From: Vulcanimicrobium winogradskyi
GTDB lineage: Bacteria; Vulcanimicrobiota; Vulcanimicrobiia; Vulcanimicrobiales; Vulcanimicrobiaceae
DNA length: 64,000 bases
Assembly (NCBI GenBank): GCA_003134965.1
Contig: PLDA01000002.1
Coordinates: forward strand, 1,488,001-1,552,000
Reading direction: 5' to 3'
Under the pieces are notes generated by a model. That model was not told where the DNA came from, made no database searches, and was given only the letters and a program-made list of their open reading frames with translations. Positions within the stretch are counted from its first letter, which is position 1. Every line of letters begins with the position of its first letter. This document shows positions 33,460-41,943 of the stretch, in pieces. The position numbers were made by a program, and so were the translations under genes.

Positions 33460-33957
33460 CTAATCGGCGAATTCTTCGACGTAGAAGACCTCGCCGTCGC
33501 CGGCGGCGACGACCGCGACCCCGAGCTTGTGCGGGAGCGGGTCGACGATGTTGGCATAGTGGCCGGGGCTGCGCAGGAACGCCTGGTTCGCGTGCGCCTC
33601 ATCCTGGTCGAAGGCCAAGTTCTCGGCGGCGAAGCGGTAGCGCAGCCCCGAGCTCCGCAGGCGGTCCTGGAAGGTCACGCCGTTCGGGTCGGTGTGCCCG
33701 AAGTAGTGACCGTCCGCCATCTGCTGGGCGACCTGCAGTGCGAACTGCGAGAGCCCTTCGTCGGGGACCAGCGGCGGCAAGCCCCGTTGCGCGCGGGCCG
33801 CGTTCACGTCATTGAACAGCGCGCGCGACTCGACGGCGACGATCTGCGGCCGGTGCGGCCGGAAGTAGGCAAGCTGAATGGAGTCTTCTTCGGATGCCGC
33901 CACTGCGATGGGAAGCAGCGAGACGAGCACCGCGAGAAACGCGATCACCCGAGACAT
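33460..33957 (-). CDS. Secreted CAP-domain (SCP/PR-1) protein
   Basis: A 165-residue exported protein: signal peptide MSRVIAFLAVLVSLLPIAVA, then a CAP domain with ALFNDVNAARAQRGLPPLV, MADGHYFGHTDPNGVTFQDRL, AENLAF and FLRSPGHYANI. These are the four CAP signature regions, with the two putative metal-coordinating His residues in GHTDP and GHYANI. Bacterial CAP proteins are secreted and mostly of unknown function. It lies between the kinase-like gene and pth on the same strand. Length and motifs are normal. Confidence 0.88.
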   Translation of the reverse strand: MSRVIAFLAVLVSLLPIAVAASEEDSIQLAYFRPHRPQIVAVESRALFNDVNAARAQRGLPPLVPDEGLSQFALQVAQQMADGHYFGHTDPNGVTFQDRLRSSGLRYRFAAENLAFDQDEAHANQAFLRSPGHYANIVDPLPHKLGVAVVAAGDGEVFYVEEFAD

Positions 33958-33981
33958 ACCAGGTTGATCGGGCGCCGGACG

Positions 33982-34545
33982 TCAGACTTTAGCGTTCAGG
34001 AAGTTCATGGCCGCGGTCACACCTTGGGTCAACCAGGTCTCGACGCCTGCCACTGCGCGGTCCACGATCGCGCGAAATTCCATACGTTCGGTTTCTGTGA
34101 AGTCGCCGAGAACGCGCTCGACCGCGTCGGGGTCGTGACCGCGACCGATCCCGATGCGAAGGCGCGGAAAGTCTTGTCCAAATACTTCAATTAGGGACTT
34201 TAGCCCGTTGTGCCCGCCGCTCGAACCGTTCGCGCGCAAACGCAGCGTGCCGAACGGCAGATCGAGATCGTCGACGATCACGAGCATGCGCTGGGGTGGT
34301 ATCTTGTAGAACGTCGCGATGCTCTGCACGGGACGCCCGCTCAGGTTCATGTACGCCTGCGGCTTGACGAGGATCGCGCCGCGCGAACGATCGATCGCGT
34401 AGCGCGCATCGGCTTTCTTCTGCCAGTCGCGGACGCCCCAACGCTCGGCTTGCGTGTCGACCACGATGAAGCCGGCGTTGTGGCGTGTGCTGGCGTACTT
34501 CGAGCCCGGATTGCCGAGCCCGACGATGAGGGAGAGCTCGCCGAT
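33982..34545 (-). CDS. pth: Peptidyl-tRNA hydrolase, no canonical start codon
   Basis: Pth recycles tRNAs from stalled peptidyl-tRNA. The frame reads GELSLIVGLGNPGSKYASTRHNAGF, including the catalytic Asn (GNPG) and His (TRHNAGF), then QAYMNLSG, DDLDLPFG, GSSGGHNGLKS and LRIGIGRG, so the protein is complete at about 187 residues. The first canonical start, GTG 34464, would remove the catalytic His. The upstream frame contains only CCG GCG ATC GGC GAG CTC TCC CTC before the TAG that ends rplY (34554-34552) in the same frame. An ATC start at 34545 is the best guess. Readthrough of that TAG would give an L25-Pth fusion. Confidence 0.9.
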   Translation of the reverse strand: MGELSLIVGLGNPGSKYASTRHNAGFIVVDTQAERWGVRDWQKKADARYAIDRSRGAILVKPQAYMNLSGRPVQSIATFYKIPPQRMLVIVDDLDLPFGTLRLRANGSSGGHNGLKSLIEVFGQDFPRLRIGIGRGHDPDAVERVLGDFTETERMEFRAIVDRAVAGVETWLTQGVTAAMNFLNAKV

Positions 34546-34551
34546 CGCCGG

Positions 34552-35187
34552 CTAGGCCTCTGGCGGCGGTGCTTCGGCCGGCTGTTCCTCGACGGTCGCC
34601 GGCGTTTCCGTTTCAGCCGCACCGGCGCGCGTGATCGAGACGGAGACGACGATCGTATCGGGGGGCGTGAGAAGCGTGAATCCGGCAGGGAGAGCGATCT
34701 CGCCCGCGCTCACGTGCTGGTGCACGGCGAGTTCGTTCACGTCGACCGTGATCGAATCGGGGATCGATTGCGCCGGTCCCTTGATTTCGAGCGCGCGCGT
34801 GACGACGTCCATGACGCCTTCCTGTTCGCGCACGCCGATCGGGTTGCCGACGGTGACGACGTTCACCGATGCGGTGATCGCTTCGTCTTTGGTGACGCGC
34901 TGAAAGTCGACGCTGAGCGGTTTGCGCGTGAGCGGGTGCGCCTCGATACGGCGCAGCAGCACGGAATCTTTCTTCCCGCCGATCGATGCCTCCATGATGT
35001 GGCTGCGGTGACCGGACAAGATGAGGTCGGTGAGCTGCTTCACGTCGATCGCGATCGGTGTGGCCTGACCGTGGCCGTAGACGACGCCCGGGATCTTGCC
35101 GGCGCGGCGCAGAGCGTGCGAAGCGGTGGTTCCGATGCCGGTGCGCGGCTCGAGGACGAGGTTCGTGAGGGTGTGCGGTTTCGACAT
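34552..35187 (-). CDS. rplY: 50S ribosomal protein L25 (Ctc/TL5 type)
   Basis: A 211-residue two-domain L25 of the Ctc type. The 5S rRNA-binding N-terminal beta-barrel includes RTGIGTTASHALRRAGKIPGVVYGHG. The extended C-terminal domain contains EALIVEV-like PDSITVDVNELAVHQHVSAGEIALPAGF, followed by an acidic/proline tail (EEQPAEAPPPEA). It stabilises the central protuberance by binding 5S rRNA. ATG 35187 follows CAGGAAACC. It lies 15 bases downstream of prs and ends with a TAG in the same frame as pth. Confidence 0.95.
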   Translation of the reverse strand: MSKPHTLTNLVLEPRTGIGTTASHALRRAGKIPGVVYGHGQATPIAIDVKQLTDLILSGHRSHIMEASIGGKKDSVLLRRIEAHPLTRKPLSVDFQRVTKDEAITASVNVVTVGNPIGVREQEGVMDVVTRALEIKGPAQSIPDSITVDVNELAVHQHVSAGEIALPAGFTLLTPPDTIVVSVSITRAGAAETETPATVEEQPAEAPPPEA

Positions 35188-35202
35188 GGTTTCCTGACGT
35201 TG

Positions 35203-36234
35203 TTAAACGGCTGCGGCGACGGGAAGCTCGGGCTCGATTTGCGCGGGTGGGGGTTTTTCGGGCGGCGGCTCCGTATCGTCGGCGTTGAACAGTTCGGAGA
35301 CGGAGCGGTTCGAGGTGATGCGCTTGATCGCGTCGGCGAGGATCTGCGCGATCGTGAGGTGCTCGACTTTCGCCGAGTCGATCGTGCGCGGGATCGTGTT
35401 GGTCACGATTACCCGGTTGATCTCGGACTTCTCGAACTGCGCGATCGCGTCCCCGGCAAAGATGCCGTGCGTTGCAAGCGTGTAGACGTCGGTCGCGCCG
35501 CGCTTGCGGAGCGCCTCGGCCGCTTTCACCAAGGTACCGCCCGTCGAAATCATGTCGTCGACCACCACCGCGACCTTCCCCTCGACGTCACCGACGATGT
35601 GCGTCACCTCGGAGACGTCCGGCTCGGGCCGGCGCTTGATGATCACGGCGAGGTTCGACTTCAGGCGCTTGGCGAAGAGCTCCGCCCGCGGCACGCCGCC
35701 GGCGTCGGGCGAGACGACGACGATCTTGTCGCCCTGCAAGTCGAGGTTCTTGAGGTGGTTGCAGAGGGTCGGCGCCGCCATCAGGTTGTCGACCGGGACG
35801 TCGAAGAAGCCCTGGATCTGCGCGGCGTGGAGGTCGAGGGTGACGATACGCTCCGCGCCCGCCATCTCGATCATGTTCGCGACCAGCTTGGCCGAGATCG
35901 GCTCGCGGCCTTTCGTCTTCTTGTCCTGCTTCGCGTAGCCGTAGTACGGAATCACCGCGGTGATGCGGTTGGCCGAGGCGCGGCGCAGCGCGTCGATGAT
36001 CAGGAGCAGCTCCATGACCGAATCGTTGACGGTCGCGCCCTGAGGGGACCGGCACAGCGACTGGACGACGAAGACCTCGGCGCCGCGCACGTTCTCGCGG
36101 ATCTCGATCCGGCACTCGTCGTTCTTGAAACGGTCGACCAGCGCGTTCCCTACGCGCGTCTGCATCCGTTTGGCGATCTCGTCCGCCAACTGGCGGTTGG
36201 AGGTCCCGCTGAACAGCAGGGGCGGCTGGATCAC
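35203..36234 (-). CDS. prs: Ribose-phosphate pyrophosphokinase
   Basis: A 343-residue PRPP synthetase: FSGTSNRQLADEIAKRM, the flexible catalytic loop in KTKGREPISAK, TLDLHAAQIQGFFDVPVDNL, the ribose-phosphate loop VVSPDAGGVPRAELFAKRL, and the PRPP signature VVVDDMISTGGTL. The C terminus carries a Pro/Glu-rich extension (from about TEPPPEKPPP) beyond the normal length. PRPP feeds purine, pyrimidine and histidine synthesis. GTG 36234 is chosen because AGAAGGAG lies upstream at good spacing; the frame is open to 36303. First gene of prs-rplY-pth, divergent from uvrB. Confidence 0.95.
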   Translation of the reverse strand: MIQPPLLFSGTSNRQLADEIAKRMQTRVGNALVDRFKNDECRIEIRENVRGAEVFVVQSLCRSPQGATVNDSVMELLLIIDALRRASANRITAVIPYYGYAKQDKKTKGREPISAKLVANMIEMAGAERIVTLDLHAAQIQGFFDVPVDNLMAAPTLCNHLKNLDLQGDKIVVVSPDAGGVPRAELFAKRLKSNLAVIIKRRPEPDVSEVTHIVGDVEGKVAVVVDDMISTGGTLVKAAEALRKRGATDVYTLATHGIFAGDAIAQFEKSEINRVIVTNTIPRTIDSAKVEHLTIAQILADAIKRITSNRSVSELFNADDTEPPPEKPPPAQIEPELPVAAAV

Positions 36235-36383
36235 GGCGGCTGGCTCCTTCTGCCTCCGGACGGCGCCAGAGCGCCAGGGGGAAGCGGGGCTAACCTGCGT
36301 CACCGGACGCTCAGTGTCCTGGGTTGGTAAAGGTCGCGGGCCTCAACCCGGCCATCGTTGCCCGTGTCTAAGGAGGAGCTTCC

Positions 36384-38438
36384 ATGCCTAAATTCGAGCT
36401 GGTTTCTACGTACCCGCTGGCCGGTGACCAGCCGAAAGCGACCCAGGCGCTCGCCGAGGGTGTGCTGCGGGGCGACCGCGCCCAGACGCTGCTCGGCGTG
36501 ACCGGTTCGGGCAAGACGATGGCGATGGCGCGGGTCGTGGAGCTGGTCCAGAAGCCGACGCTGGTCCTCTGCCACAACAAAACCCTCGCCGCCCAGCTGT
36601 GCGCCGAGTTTCGCGACTTCTTCCCGAACAACGCGGTCGAGTATTTCGTCTCGTACTTCGATTACTACCAGCCCGAGGCGTACATCGCCCACACCGATAC
36701 CTACATCGCAAAGGACAGCTCGATTAACGACGAGATCGAGCGCTTGCGGCACTCGGCGACGCAGTCGCTGCTGACGCGGCCCGATACGCTGATCGTCGCG
36801 TCGGTCTCGTGCATCTTCGGGCTCGGCTCGCCCGCGGATTACATCGAAATGGCCGCCGACATTCGGGTCGGAGAGTCGCTCAACCGCGACGAGTTCCTGC
36901 GCAAGCTGATCGGGATGCAGTACCGCCGCAACGACATCAACCTCGTGCGCGGAACGTTCCGGGTCCGCGGCGACACGCTGGAGTTCGTCGGCGTCGACGA
37001 GGAGCTGGTGCATCGCATCGAGTTCTTCGGCGACGAGGTCGAGGCGATCAACGTCGTCAACCAGCTGACCGGCGAGTACGTGACGTCGAAGGACGAACTG
37101 AAGATCTTCCCGGCCAAGCACTACATCACGCCCGACGAGAAGCTGCGCCGCGCGGTCATCTCGATCGAGAACGAGCTCGAAGAACGGCTGAAGTTCTTCA
37201 AGAGCGGCGGAAAGCTGCTCGAAGCGCAGCGGCTCGAGCAGCGCACGCGCTACGACCTCGACATGCTGCGCGAGGTCGGCTACTGCAACGGTGTCGAGAA
37301 CTACTCCGGTCCGCTGTCGGGACGCGAGCCGGGCTCGATGCCGTGGTGTCTGCTCGACTTCTTCCCCAAGGACTGGCTGCTGCTGGTCGACGAGTCGCAC
37401 GTGACGCTGCCGCAGGTGCACGGGATGTACGGCGGCGACCGCTCGCGCAAGCTCTCGCTGGTCGAGCACGGCTTCCGGCTGCCGTCGGCGCTCGACAACC
37501 GGCCGCTCACCTACGACGAGTTCGACCAGAAGCACGTGCAGCAGGTGATCTACGTCTCGGCGACGCCCTCGACGTACGAACAGGGCAAGTCGACGCAGGT
37601 CGTCGAGATGATCATCCGTCCGACCGGGCTGGTCGATCCGGAGGTCGAGGTCCGTTCGACGCGCCATCAGGTCGACGATCTCATGGACGAGATCCGCGTG
37701 CGCGCCGAGAAGAACGAGCGCGTCCTGGTCACGACGCTGACCAAGAAGATGGCCGAGGACCTGACCGACTACCTGCTCGAGAACGGGATTCGCGTGCGCT
37801 ACCTGCACAGCGAGGTCGAGACGCTCGAGCGCATCGCCATCCTGCGCGATCTGCGCAAAGGCGAGTTCGACGTGCTGGTCGGGATCAATCTGCTGCGCGA
37901 AGGACTCGACTTGCCCGAGGTGTCGCTGGTCGGCATCCTCGACGCCGACAAGGAAGGCTATCTGCGTTCCGGGACGTCGCTGATCCAGACGATCGGCCGC
38001 GCCGCGCGCAACGTCGAGGGCAAGGTGATCATGTACGCCGACGTCGTGACCGAGTCGATGGCGCGGGCGCTCGGCGAGACCAAGCGCCGCCGCGAGGTGC
38101 AGGTCGCGTTCAACCTCGAGCACGGTATCGAGCCGAAGTCGATCCGCAAGGAAGTCCACGACATCCTCAGCGTCCTCGGCGGCGCGCAGAGCGGCGCCGA
38201 TGCGGCGAATGCCGTGCGGGCGGAACATCTCCCGCGCGAGGTCGCCGAGGCGATGGCGAAGGAGATCGAGCGCAAGATGCGCGAGGCGGCCGCGAACCTG
38301 GAGTTCGAGAAGGCCGCCGCGCTGCGCGACGAGCTCGTCAGCCTGCGCCGGCAGATCGGCGGCAACGAGAGCCTGCTGTTCCAGGGGAAAGCCCCGAAGA
38401 TCTTCCAGCACGCGCTCAAGGAGCTGATCGGAACGTAG
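36384..38438 (+). CDS. uvrB: Excinuclease ABC subunit B
   Basis: A 684-residue UvrB, the damage-verifying helicase-like subunit of nucleotide excision repair. Features: Walker A LLGVTGSGKTMAMA, the beta-hairpin YFVSYFDYYQPEAYI that inserts into the damaged DNA, DESHVTLPQ (motif II), SATPSTYE, the C-terminal helicase motifs LVTTLTKKMAEDLTDYL and TIGRAARNVEG, and the UVR domain at the end (AANLEFEKAAALRDEL). It has an excellent AAGGAGGAGC ribosome-binding site before ATG 36384. No other uvr gene is in the window. Confidence 0.97.
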   Translation: MPKFELVSTYPLAGDQPKATQALAEGVLRGDRAQTLLGVTGSGKTMAMARVVELVQKPTLVLCHNKTLAAQLCAEFRDFFPNNAVEYFVSYFDYYQPEAYIAHTDTYIAKDSSINDEIERLRHSATQSLLTRPDTLIVASVSCIFGLGSPADYIEMAADIRVGESLNRDEFLRKLIGMQYRRNDINLVRGTFRVRGDTLEFVGVDEELVHRIEFFGDEVEAINVVNQLTGEYVTSKDELKIFPAKHYITPDEKLRRAVISIENELEERLKFFKSGGKLLEAQRLEQRTRYDLDMLREVGYCNGVENYSGPLSGREPGSMPWCLLDFFPKDWLLLVDESHVTLPQVHGMYGGDRSRKLSLVEHGFRLPSALDNRPLTYDEFDQKHVQQVIYVSATPSTYEQGKSTQVVEMIIRPTGLVDPEVEVRSTRHQVDDLMDEIRVRAEKNERVLVTTLTKKMAEDLTDYLLENGIRVRYLHSEVETLERIAILRDLRKGEFDVLVGINLLREGLDLPEVSLVGILDADKEGYLRSGTSLIQTIGRAARNVEGKVIMYADVVTESMARALGETKRRREVQVAFNLEHGIEPKSIRKEVHDILSVLGGAQSGADAANAVRAEHLPREVAEAMAKEIERKMREAAANLEFEKAAALRDELVSLRRQIGGNESLLFQGKAPKIFQHALKELIGT

Positions 38439-38484
38439 CGAGGGTATACGCTAGTGCAGACCAGTTACCGGTGGAGGGCTTCAC

Positions 38485-39510
38485 ATGCATCGTCCGTTCG
38501 TCATCGCGGCGGTCGTCCAAATCGCATCCCTCACGAGTACGGCGCCGGCCGGAGCCGTCGCACCGCCGCCGATCGCAGCGCAGGTCCCCGCGCCACCGAT
38601 TCGCCACATCGCGCTTCCGGGCGGAATCGATCGGCCGCCGCCGCCGGCGGCTCTCGGTACGACGACCGATGCGAAGGTTTGCGGTGCGCACAACGTTTTT
38701 CCGCTCCTGTGCCGGACGCTGGTCGAGTCCGGCGGCGCATTACTGACGTTCACCTGGAACGGCAACGGACGATATCCGCACGTCGACGGCTATCGCGCCT
38801 ACCGCAGCGTCGGCTCGAAGCTGACCCTGCTCAATGCCCCGAAGACCGACGACACCTCTACGGCGATTTACTTGGACAAGTCGCAGTCCGCGCCGGGAAC
38901 ATGCGTCGTCGTCACAGCCTATAAGGGGTCCGTGGAATCGGTACCGACGCCGGCGCTGTGCCTGGGAAGCGGCGCGGTTGCTCACCGCGACGTCCTCACT
39001 CCGTCGACCATTAGAAACGTCGCGCTGAACAACGTCAGCGACTCGCTCGCGCACTGGGCAACGGCGCTGTCGGGCACCACGAACACCCCGGTCTCCAACC
39101 TCTTCGCCGTCGGCCTCGAGACGTCGTCGCACGGATTCGAACGCTGGGCTACCGGTCTGTCCTACGATTTCTCGCCGTACGCGAACCGCAAGATCCTCCG
39201 CGCGACGCTGTCGATGAGCGTAGACACCACCGAAAACACCGGCTCGCATACACAGTCGTGTCTCGACAACGTCGGAACCGGAACCGCGCGCTGGTGGGAG
39301 TATCCCGGCGCCATCGAATACGTCAAGGCCGTCGATGCCGCGCGTCAGGGGCCCGACATCGCCATTGAAGTGACGAGCATCGTGCGTGGCTGGCAGAACG
39401 GCGGTTCGAACTTCGGGTTCGTGTTGCTTCCCCCAGAGAGTGCGCCGTACTACGGCTGCCTGACGTTCTACCGCCGCGATTCACTGCGCTTCGAGATCGT
39501 GTACTCGTGA
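38485..39510 (+). CDS. Secreted multi-domain protein of unknown function
   Basis: A 341-residue exported protein: signal peptide MHRPFVIAAVVQIASLTSTAPAGA, a Pro-rich linker, then a fibronectin-III-like segment (LTFTWNGNGRYPHVDGYRAYRSV), and a C-terminal beta-sandwich (ILRATLSMSVDTTENTG, IAIEVTSIVRGWQNGGSNFGFVLL) that resembles the DNRLRE-type/jelly-roll surface domains. Paired cysteines in the first and last third suggest disulfides. ATG 38485 follows GGAGGG. The C-terminal domain type is suggested only by its pattern. It overlaps the next gene by four bases. Confidence 0.7.
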   Translation: MHRPFVIAAVVQIASLTSTAPAGAVAPPPIAAQVPAPPIRHIALPGGIDRPPPPAALGTTTDAKVCGAHNVFPLLCRTLVESGGALLTFTWNGNGRYPHVDGYRAYRSVGSKLTLLNAPKTDDTSTAIYLDKSQSAPGTCVVVTAYKGSVESVPTPALCLGSGAVAHRDVLTPSTIRNVALNNVSDSLAHWATALSGTTNTPVSNLFAVGLETSSHGFERWATGLSYDFSPYANRKILRATLSMSVDTTENTGSHTQSCLDNVGTGTARWWEYPGAIEYVKAVDAARQGPDIAIEVTSIVRGWQNGGSNFGFVLLPPESAPYYGCLTFYRRDSLRFEIVYS

Positions 39511-40232
39511 GCCACGGGAAGTTCGGGTGCCTGAGTCCGATTGCGGCTGTTGCCGTCCTTTTCACATGCGCGTCCTCTTCGCCGGCGCTCTCCGCGGTCG
39601 ACCAGCCGCCGGCCGCGTCTGCTGGGCAGGCAGCGCAACTCGTGCGCCGGGTCGGCGCGGCGTTCGCCGAGGAGTCGCGCGGCGTGATCGCTTTTCGCTC
39701 GCACGCGGTGGTGCGCACGTCGCCGCATTTCGCGCGGCCCGACCAAGTCGATGACGCCTGGATCGTCGACATCGACGGCCGTGCCGTGCACGTTCGCGGC
39801 GGCGACGCGGCGGGGCCGTCGGCGACCGAGGCGATGGTGCACCAGCCGTACGACGCGCGCTACGTGGGCGAGTACCGCTACGCGCTCGCGCCGTGCGCGG
39901 CGTGTGCGGCGGGGAGCGTCACGGTCGCGTACGATAGCGACGCCCACGACGCGGCGCACGGTCGCGGCGTGATCGTCGTCGACGAGCGCACGGCGCGCGT
40001 GGTGCGCGTGACGGCCACGCCGTTTGTCGTGCCGCGGCCCGCCAGCAGCGGGACGGTGACGACCACCTGGGGACCGACGGCGGCGGGCTGGTTCCCGGTC
40101 GCGACCGACGGCACGTTCAGTGCCCACTTCGGCCCGTTCGGCGGGCACGCCACGCTGACGCAGCGCTATACCGGCTACAAGCGCTATCCGGACGTCCGAA
40201 CGGCCGAGCGCGATCCGCCGGGACACTCCTAG
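39507..40232 (+). CDS. Secreted protein of unknown function
   Basis: A 241-residue exported protein with signal peptide MSHGKFGCLSPIAAVAVLFTCASSSPALSA. The body is beta-rich (SRGVIAFRSHAVVRTSP, WIVDIDGRAVHV, GVIVVDERTARVVRVTATPFVV) with a CAACAAG cysteine pair, resembling LolA/LppX-like lipid-carrier folds in outline only. It is translationally coupled to the preceding gene (ATG inside its stop), so both are exported together. No family can be named. Confidence 0.65.
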   Translation: MSHGKFGCLSPIAAVAVLFTCASSSPALSAVDQPPAASAGQAAQLVRRVGAAFAEESRGVIAFRSHAVVRTSPHFARPDQVDDAWIVDIDGRAVHVRGGDAAGPSATEAMVHQPYDARYVGEYRYALAPCAACAAGSVTVAYDSDAHDAAHGRGVIVVDERTARVVRVTATPFVVPRPASSGTVTTTWGPTAAGWFPVATDGTFSAHFGPFGGHATLTQRYTGYKRYPDVRTAERDPPGHS

Positions 40233-40268
40233 AGGCCTCGCCGCGCGCTCGTGCCAAGCGAGCGCGAT

Positions 40269-41921
40269 ATGCTCGGACGAATGCGAACCGCGACGCTCGG
40301 GACGCTGCTCGGCGCGTCGCTGCTCGCGGCCTGCGGGTGCACGCGCACCGTCGAGGGCGGGTCCGGCACCACCGGAGGCCGGCATCCGTGGACGCAGCCG
40401 GGGGTCCTGCGGATCGCGAGCAGTCTCGCGCCCAATACGTTCAATCCGATCCTCTCGACGCAGCAGGTCGAGGCGCTGCTGCAGGCCTTCTCGTTCGATC
40501 CGCTGATCGCGACCGACGAGCGAGGTCGCGACGTACCGATCCTGGCGGCGGTCGTGCCGACGCTCGAGAACGGCGGGATCGGCCGTGACGGCCTCACGAT
40601 CACCTACCGCTTGCGGCGCGGCGTGCGCTGGCAGGACGGCGCGCCGTTCACCAGCCGCGACGTCGCGTTCACCTATCACGCGATCATGAACCCGGCGACG
40701 GCCGTCGCCACGCGGCACGGTTGGGACGAGATCGCCCGCGTCGACACACCCGATGCGTACACGGTGGTGTTCCGGCTGCGGCGCCCGTTCGCGCCGGCGG
40801 TCCACACGTTCTTCGCGCACAGTGACGCGCCGTATTACATCATGCCGGCGCATCTGCTCGAGCGCTACCACGATCTCAACCGGATACCGTTCAACCAGAA
40901 ACCGGTGGGAACCGGGCCGTTCAAGCTCGTCCGCTGGCTGCGCGGCGACCGCATCGAGTACGTCGCGAACGACGGCTACTTTCTCGGCCAGCCGAAGTTG
41001 CGCAAGATCGTGGTCCATCTCGTCCCCGACGAAAACACGATCGCGAGCCAGATGCGCGCGCGCGAGATCGACTGGTTCTCGGCCGCGACGCCGCGGATGT
41101 ACCCGCAGCTCACCTCGATCAGCGGGCTCGACGTGCGGCTCGTGCCGATGAACGCGAACGATGCGATCATTTTCAACACCCGGCGCCCACCGTTCGACGA
41201 CCCCAGCGTGCGCCGCGCGGTCGGACTCGCGATCGACAAGGCGCTGCTGGTGCGCGAGGCGACGTTCGGCACGACGGTGCCGGCGACCGAGGATCTCCCG
41301 CCGTTCATGTGGGCCTTCGATCCGAAAGCGGGGACGAGCGCGCGCGATCTGCCACGCGCGAACGCGCTGCTCGAAGCGGCCGGCTGGACGGCCACCGCCG
41401 ACGGGATCCGCGTCAAGGGGGAGAAACGGCTCACCATGGGGCTCGCGTTCAGGACCGACAGTATCACCGATCGCAATCGCGGTGTGTTGATCGCCTCGAT
41501 GCTCAAGGACGCGGGGATCGAGACCGAGCTCAAGGGCTATACGACCTCGCTGCTCTATGGGCCGCCGGGTTCCGGTATCCTCGCCGACGGCAAGTTCGAC
41601 GCCGGGCTGCAGACGTGGTACGCCGGCAGCGATCCCGACAACTCGACGCAGCTCACCTGCGATCAGGTCGCGCCGAAAGGCTTCAACTGGTCGCGGTACT
41701 GCAATCCGGCGATGGATACGGCGCAGCGCGTCGCGCTCGCAAACTACGACCGGCCGACGCGCAAGCGCGCCTACGCGACGATCGAAGAGCTGCTCGCGCG
41801 CGACGCGCCGTTCGTCTATCTTTGGTGGCCGCGCCAGATCGAAGCGGTGAACACGGATCTCAAGGGGTTCCGGCCGAACGGTATCGTCGAGAACTGGAAC
41901 GCCTACCAGTGGTCGATCTGA
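40269..41921 (+). CDS. Oligopeptide-type ABC substrate-binding lipoprotein
   Basis: A 550-residue solute-binding protein of family 5 (OppA/DppA type). The lipobox LLAAC near residue 20 makes it a lipoprotein. Family signatures are YRLRRGVRWQDGAPFTSRDVAFTYHAIMN, PYYIMPAHLLERYHDLN, PVGTGPFKLVRWLRGDRIEYVANDGYF and SVRRAVGLAIDKALLV. It would deliver peptides, or possibly nickel or other small ligands, to an ABC transporter; no permease or ATPase genes flank it, so it is an orphan binding protein. ATG 40269 is chosen over ATG 40281 and GTG 40251; the ribosome-binding site is weak for all three. Confidence 0.88.
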   Translation: MLGRMRTATLGTLLGASLLAACGCTRTVEGGSGTTGGRHPWTQPGVLRIASSLAPNTFNPILSTQQVEALLQAFSFDPLIATDERGRDVPILAAVVPTLENGGIGRDGLTITYRLRRGVRWQDGAPFTSRDVAFTYHAIMNPATAVATRHGWDEIARVDTPDAYTVVFRLRRPFAPAVHTFFAHSDAPYYIMPAHLLERYHDLNRIPFNQKPVGTGPFKLVRWLRGDRIEYVANDGYFLGQPKLRKIVVHLVPDENTIASQMRAREIDWFSAATPRMYPQLTSISGLDVRLVPMNANDAIIFNTRRPPFDDPSVRRAVGLAIDKALLVREATFGTTVPATEDLPPFMWAFDPKAGTSARDLPRANALLEAAGWTATADGIRVKGEKRLTMGLAFRTDSITDRNRGVLIASMLKDAGIETELKGYTTSLLYGPPGSGILADGKFDAGLQTWYAGSDPDNSTQLTCDQVAPKGFNWSRYCNPAMDTAQRVALANYDRPTRKRAYATIEELLARDAPFVYLWWPRQIEAVNTDLKGFRPNGIVENWNAYQWSI

Positions 41922-41943
41922 CGTTCTCAGGAGGGGTGAAGTG

